DNA of 6,293 nt from Gammaproteobacteria bacterium RIFCSPHIGHO2_02_FULL_42_13 (lineage in GTDB: Bacteria > Pseudomonadota > Gammaproteobacteria > UBA12402), in contig MGXQ01000043.1 of NCBI GenBank assembly GCA_001801405.1, forward strand, positions 1 to 6,293, in the 5' to 3' direction. Positions 5,565-6,293 of the stretch are shown in pieces (the stretch's first letter is position 1; every line of letters begins with the position of its first letter). The position numbers were made by a program, and so were the translations under genes. The notes beneath the pieces were generated by a model that was given only the letters and a program-made list of their open reading frames with translations, did no database searches and was not told the origin of the DNA.

Positions 5565-6104
5565 ATGAAAAAGACGCTTGGTTTTGTCTCCATCGCATTA
5601 TGCAGTCTGTCAATAACGGGTTATGCTGTGACTACTCAAACAACGACCACACAAACAACGACCACACAGCCTGCAACATCAACAACGGCCAACACAAGCG
5701 GACTCAATTTGGGTTTTGTTGTAACGGGAAGCACCGCACAATTAAAATCATTGGCAGGGAAATCCGGTTATTACACCATCACACTATCTGATGTATCACC
5801 TTACATCACTTATTTTTCAGAAAGACCAAATCGCAAAGAAGGTGTTGCCACCATGCAAAATTTTGTCAGCGCCTGGTCAGTGGGTTCTAATAGCTTTAAA
5901 GACAATCCGCCCAACGGCATACTCACCGGCGCCATGGTCAACCAAAACACTAACAAAAGCAGTCTCTATCAAATATTGATACTCGAATCGCCACAATACA
6001 ACGCGCAAACTTCAACGCTTACATTTACGGCGCGGCCGCTCGGAACAAGCGCATTACCTTACAGCTCACTACAATATACATCGGCGATTTTACATATAAA
6101 TTGA
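5565..6104 (+). CDS. Secreted protein of unknown function with Thr/Gln-rich linker
   Basis: A 179-residue protein with a Sec signal peptide (MKK, hydrophobic core FVSIALCSLSI, likely cleavage after GYA at about residue 21). Next is a low-complexity Thr/Gln linker (residues 22-45) and a compact domain of about 130 residues rich in beta-forming sequence. Within it are ITYFSERPNRKEG (81-93), a run ending in FVSAWSVGSNSFKDNPPNG, then LTFTARPLG near the end. I recall similar FSxRPxR...W..G..SF..xPPNA patterns in uncharacterised exported bacterial proteins but cannot name the family. There are no Cys residues after the signal peptide. A very strong ribosome binding site (GGGAGGA, 4 nt before the ATG) suggests high expression. 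A -10-like TATGCT/TAATCT at 5521-5531 may give it its own promoter, but no good -35 is seen; readthrough from ispA, 58 nt upstream, is also possible. Likely periplasmic or extracellular. Confidence 0.75.
   Translation: MKKTLGFVSIALCSLSITGYAVTTQTTTTQTTTTQPATSTTANTSGLNLGFVVTGSTAQLKSLAGKSGYYTITLSDVSPYITYFSERPNRKEGVATMQNFVSAWSVGSNSFKDNPPNGILTGAMVNQNTNKSSLYQILILESPQYNAQTSTLTFTARPLGTSALPYSSLQYTSAILHIN
5637..5666 (+). repeat. 15-bp perfect tandem duplication
   Basis: CAAACAACGACCACA occurs twice in immediate succession (5637-5651 and 5652-5666) and encodes the repeated QTTTT units of the Thr-rich linker in the secreted protein. Because the unit is a multiple of three, copy-number changes would lengthen or shorten the linker without shifting the frame. 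Confidence 0.85.
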
Positions 6105-6115
6105 TGCGCCCGTGC

Positions 6116-6132
6116 GTCATCCCCGAAAATGC
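6116..6132 (+). repeat. Half copy of a REP-like repeat
   Basis: GTCATCCCCGAAAATGC is identical to the left arm of the hairpin at 6230-6264, but no matching right arm follows. It begins about 12 bp past the stop of the secreted protein gene. Confidence 0.65.
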
Positions 6133-6176
6133 TTTTCCGCCGAAACAATAGCGAGGGAGGTTTGGCTAAATAAAAT

Positions 6177-6220
6177 GTAGGTTGGTGCTGAGCGAAACAG
6201 GAATAATTTGTTGGGCCTAC
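6177..6220. repeat. GTAGG...CCTAC intergenic repeat
   Basis: The stretch starts GTAGGTTGG, passes through TGAGCGAAAC and ends TTGGGCCTAC, so its terminal 5 bases are inverted. This resembles a common bacterial intergenic repeat (GTAGGTTGGG...GAGCG...CCCAAC) that I recall from several lineages. The pairing here is weak, so the call rests mainly on likeness. Confidence 0.35.
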
Positions 6221-6229
6221 GCTTGCTTT

Positions 6230-6264
6230 GTCATCCCCGAAAATGCGCAGCATTTGTCGGGGAT
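6230..6264. repeat. REP-like hairpin
   Basis: ATCCCCGAAAATGC pairs with GCATTTGTCGGGGAT across a 3-nt loop, with a single bulged base. It is the full version of the half copy at 6116-6132 and belongs to the GTCATCCC...GGGATCCA class of intergenic palindromes. The rest of the window (6265-6293) shows no gene. Confidence 0.7.
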
Positions 6265-6293
6265 CCATTCCTAAATGAACATCTATCTTGTTA

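Noticed and set aside
6059..6268. Open minus-strand frame of 69 codons at the right end
   Set aside because: It runs through the REP-like repeats and overlaps the end of the secreted protein gene. Its sequence is typical of translated repeats and shows no family motif.

Overview
The window reads as a piece of an AT-rich gammaproteobacterial chromosome, most likely from the Legionellales or Coxiella-like group. The support for this is modest: a core xseB-ispA operon as found in gammaproteobacteria, REP-like hairpins of the GTCATCCC...GGGAT type at both ends, and several decaying or rearranged genes of the kind seen in host-associated genomes. No rRNA, tRNA, CRISPR array, integrase or transposase gene is visible.

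Left part (1-1260): a minus-strand regulator gene (143-1168) encodes an N-terminal HTH, a GHKL-type ATPase domain and a C-terminal STAS-like (DUF4325-type) domain in one chain. Its promoter carries two tandem 18-bp palindromes (TTTATAACATGTTATAAA and a copy with one base changed) whose centres are 22 bp apart. One lies over the -35 and spacer, so autoregulation is the obvious model.

Middle (1255-2789): a YhcG/DUF1016-family PDDEXK nuclease gene, broken by a single-base frameshift near 1637, is bracketed by two direct repeats of about 150 bp (1255-1405 and 2642-2789). The right repeat is the last 26 codons and downstream flank of the neighbouring minus-strand membrane protein gene. The left repeat is a detached copy of that gene tail. 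The nuclease gene therefore looks like a cassette that entered at the 3' end of the membrane protein gene and left the tail duplicated. Without it, the membrane protein gene would lie directly upstream of the regulator on the same strand.

The membrane protein (2713-4068, minus, 451 aa) belongs to no family I recognise. By eye it consists of two diverged halves of about 170 residues, with matching landmarks offset by 214-220 residues. Divergent from it is a 51-codon reading frame with a good ribosome binding site that looks like the decayed start of a CysZ/EI24-type membrane protein gene.

Right part (4384-6293): a good sigma70 promoter drives xseB (exonuclease VII small subunit) and ispA (farnesyl diphosphate synthase). 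The IspA protein lacks about 14 residues right after its second Asp-rich motif, including a normally conserved Lys. Next is a secreted protein of unknown function with a Thr/Gln-rich linker made by a 15-bp tandem duplication, and then an intergenic repeat region that runs to the window end.
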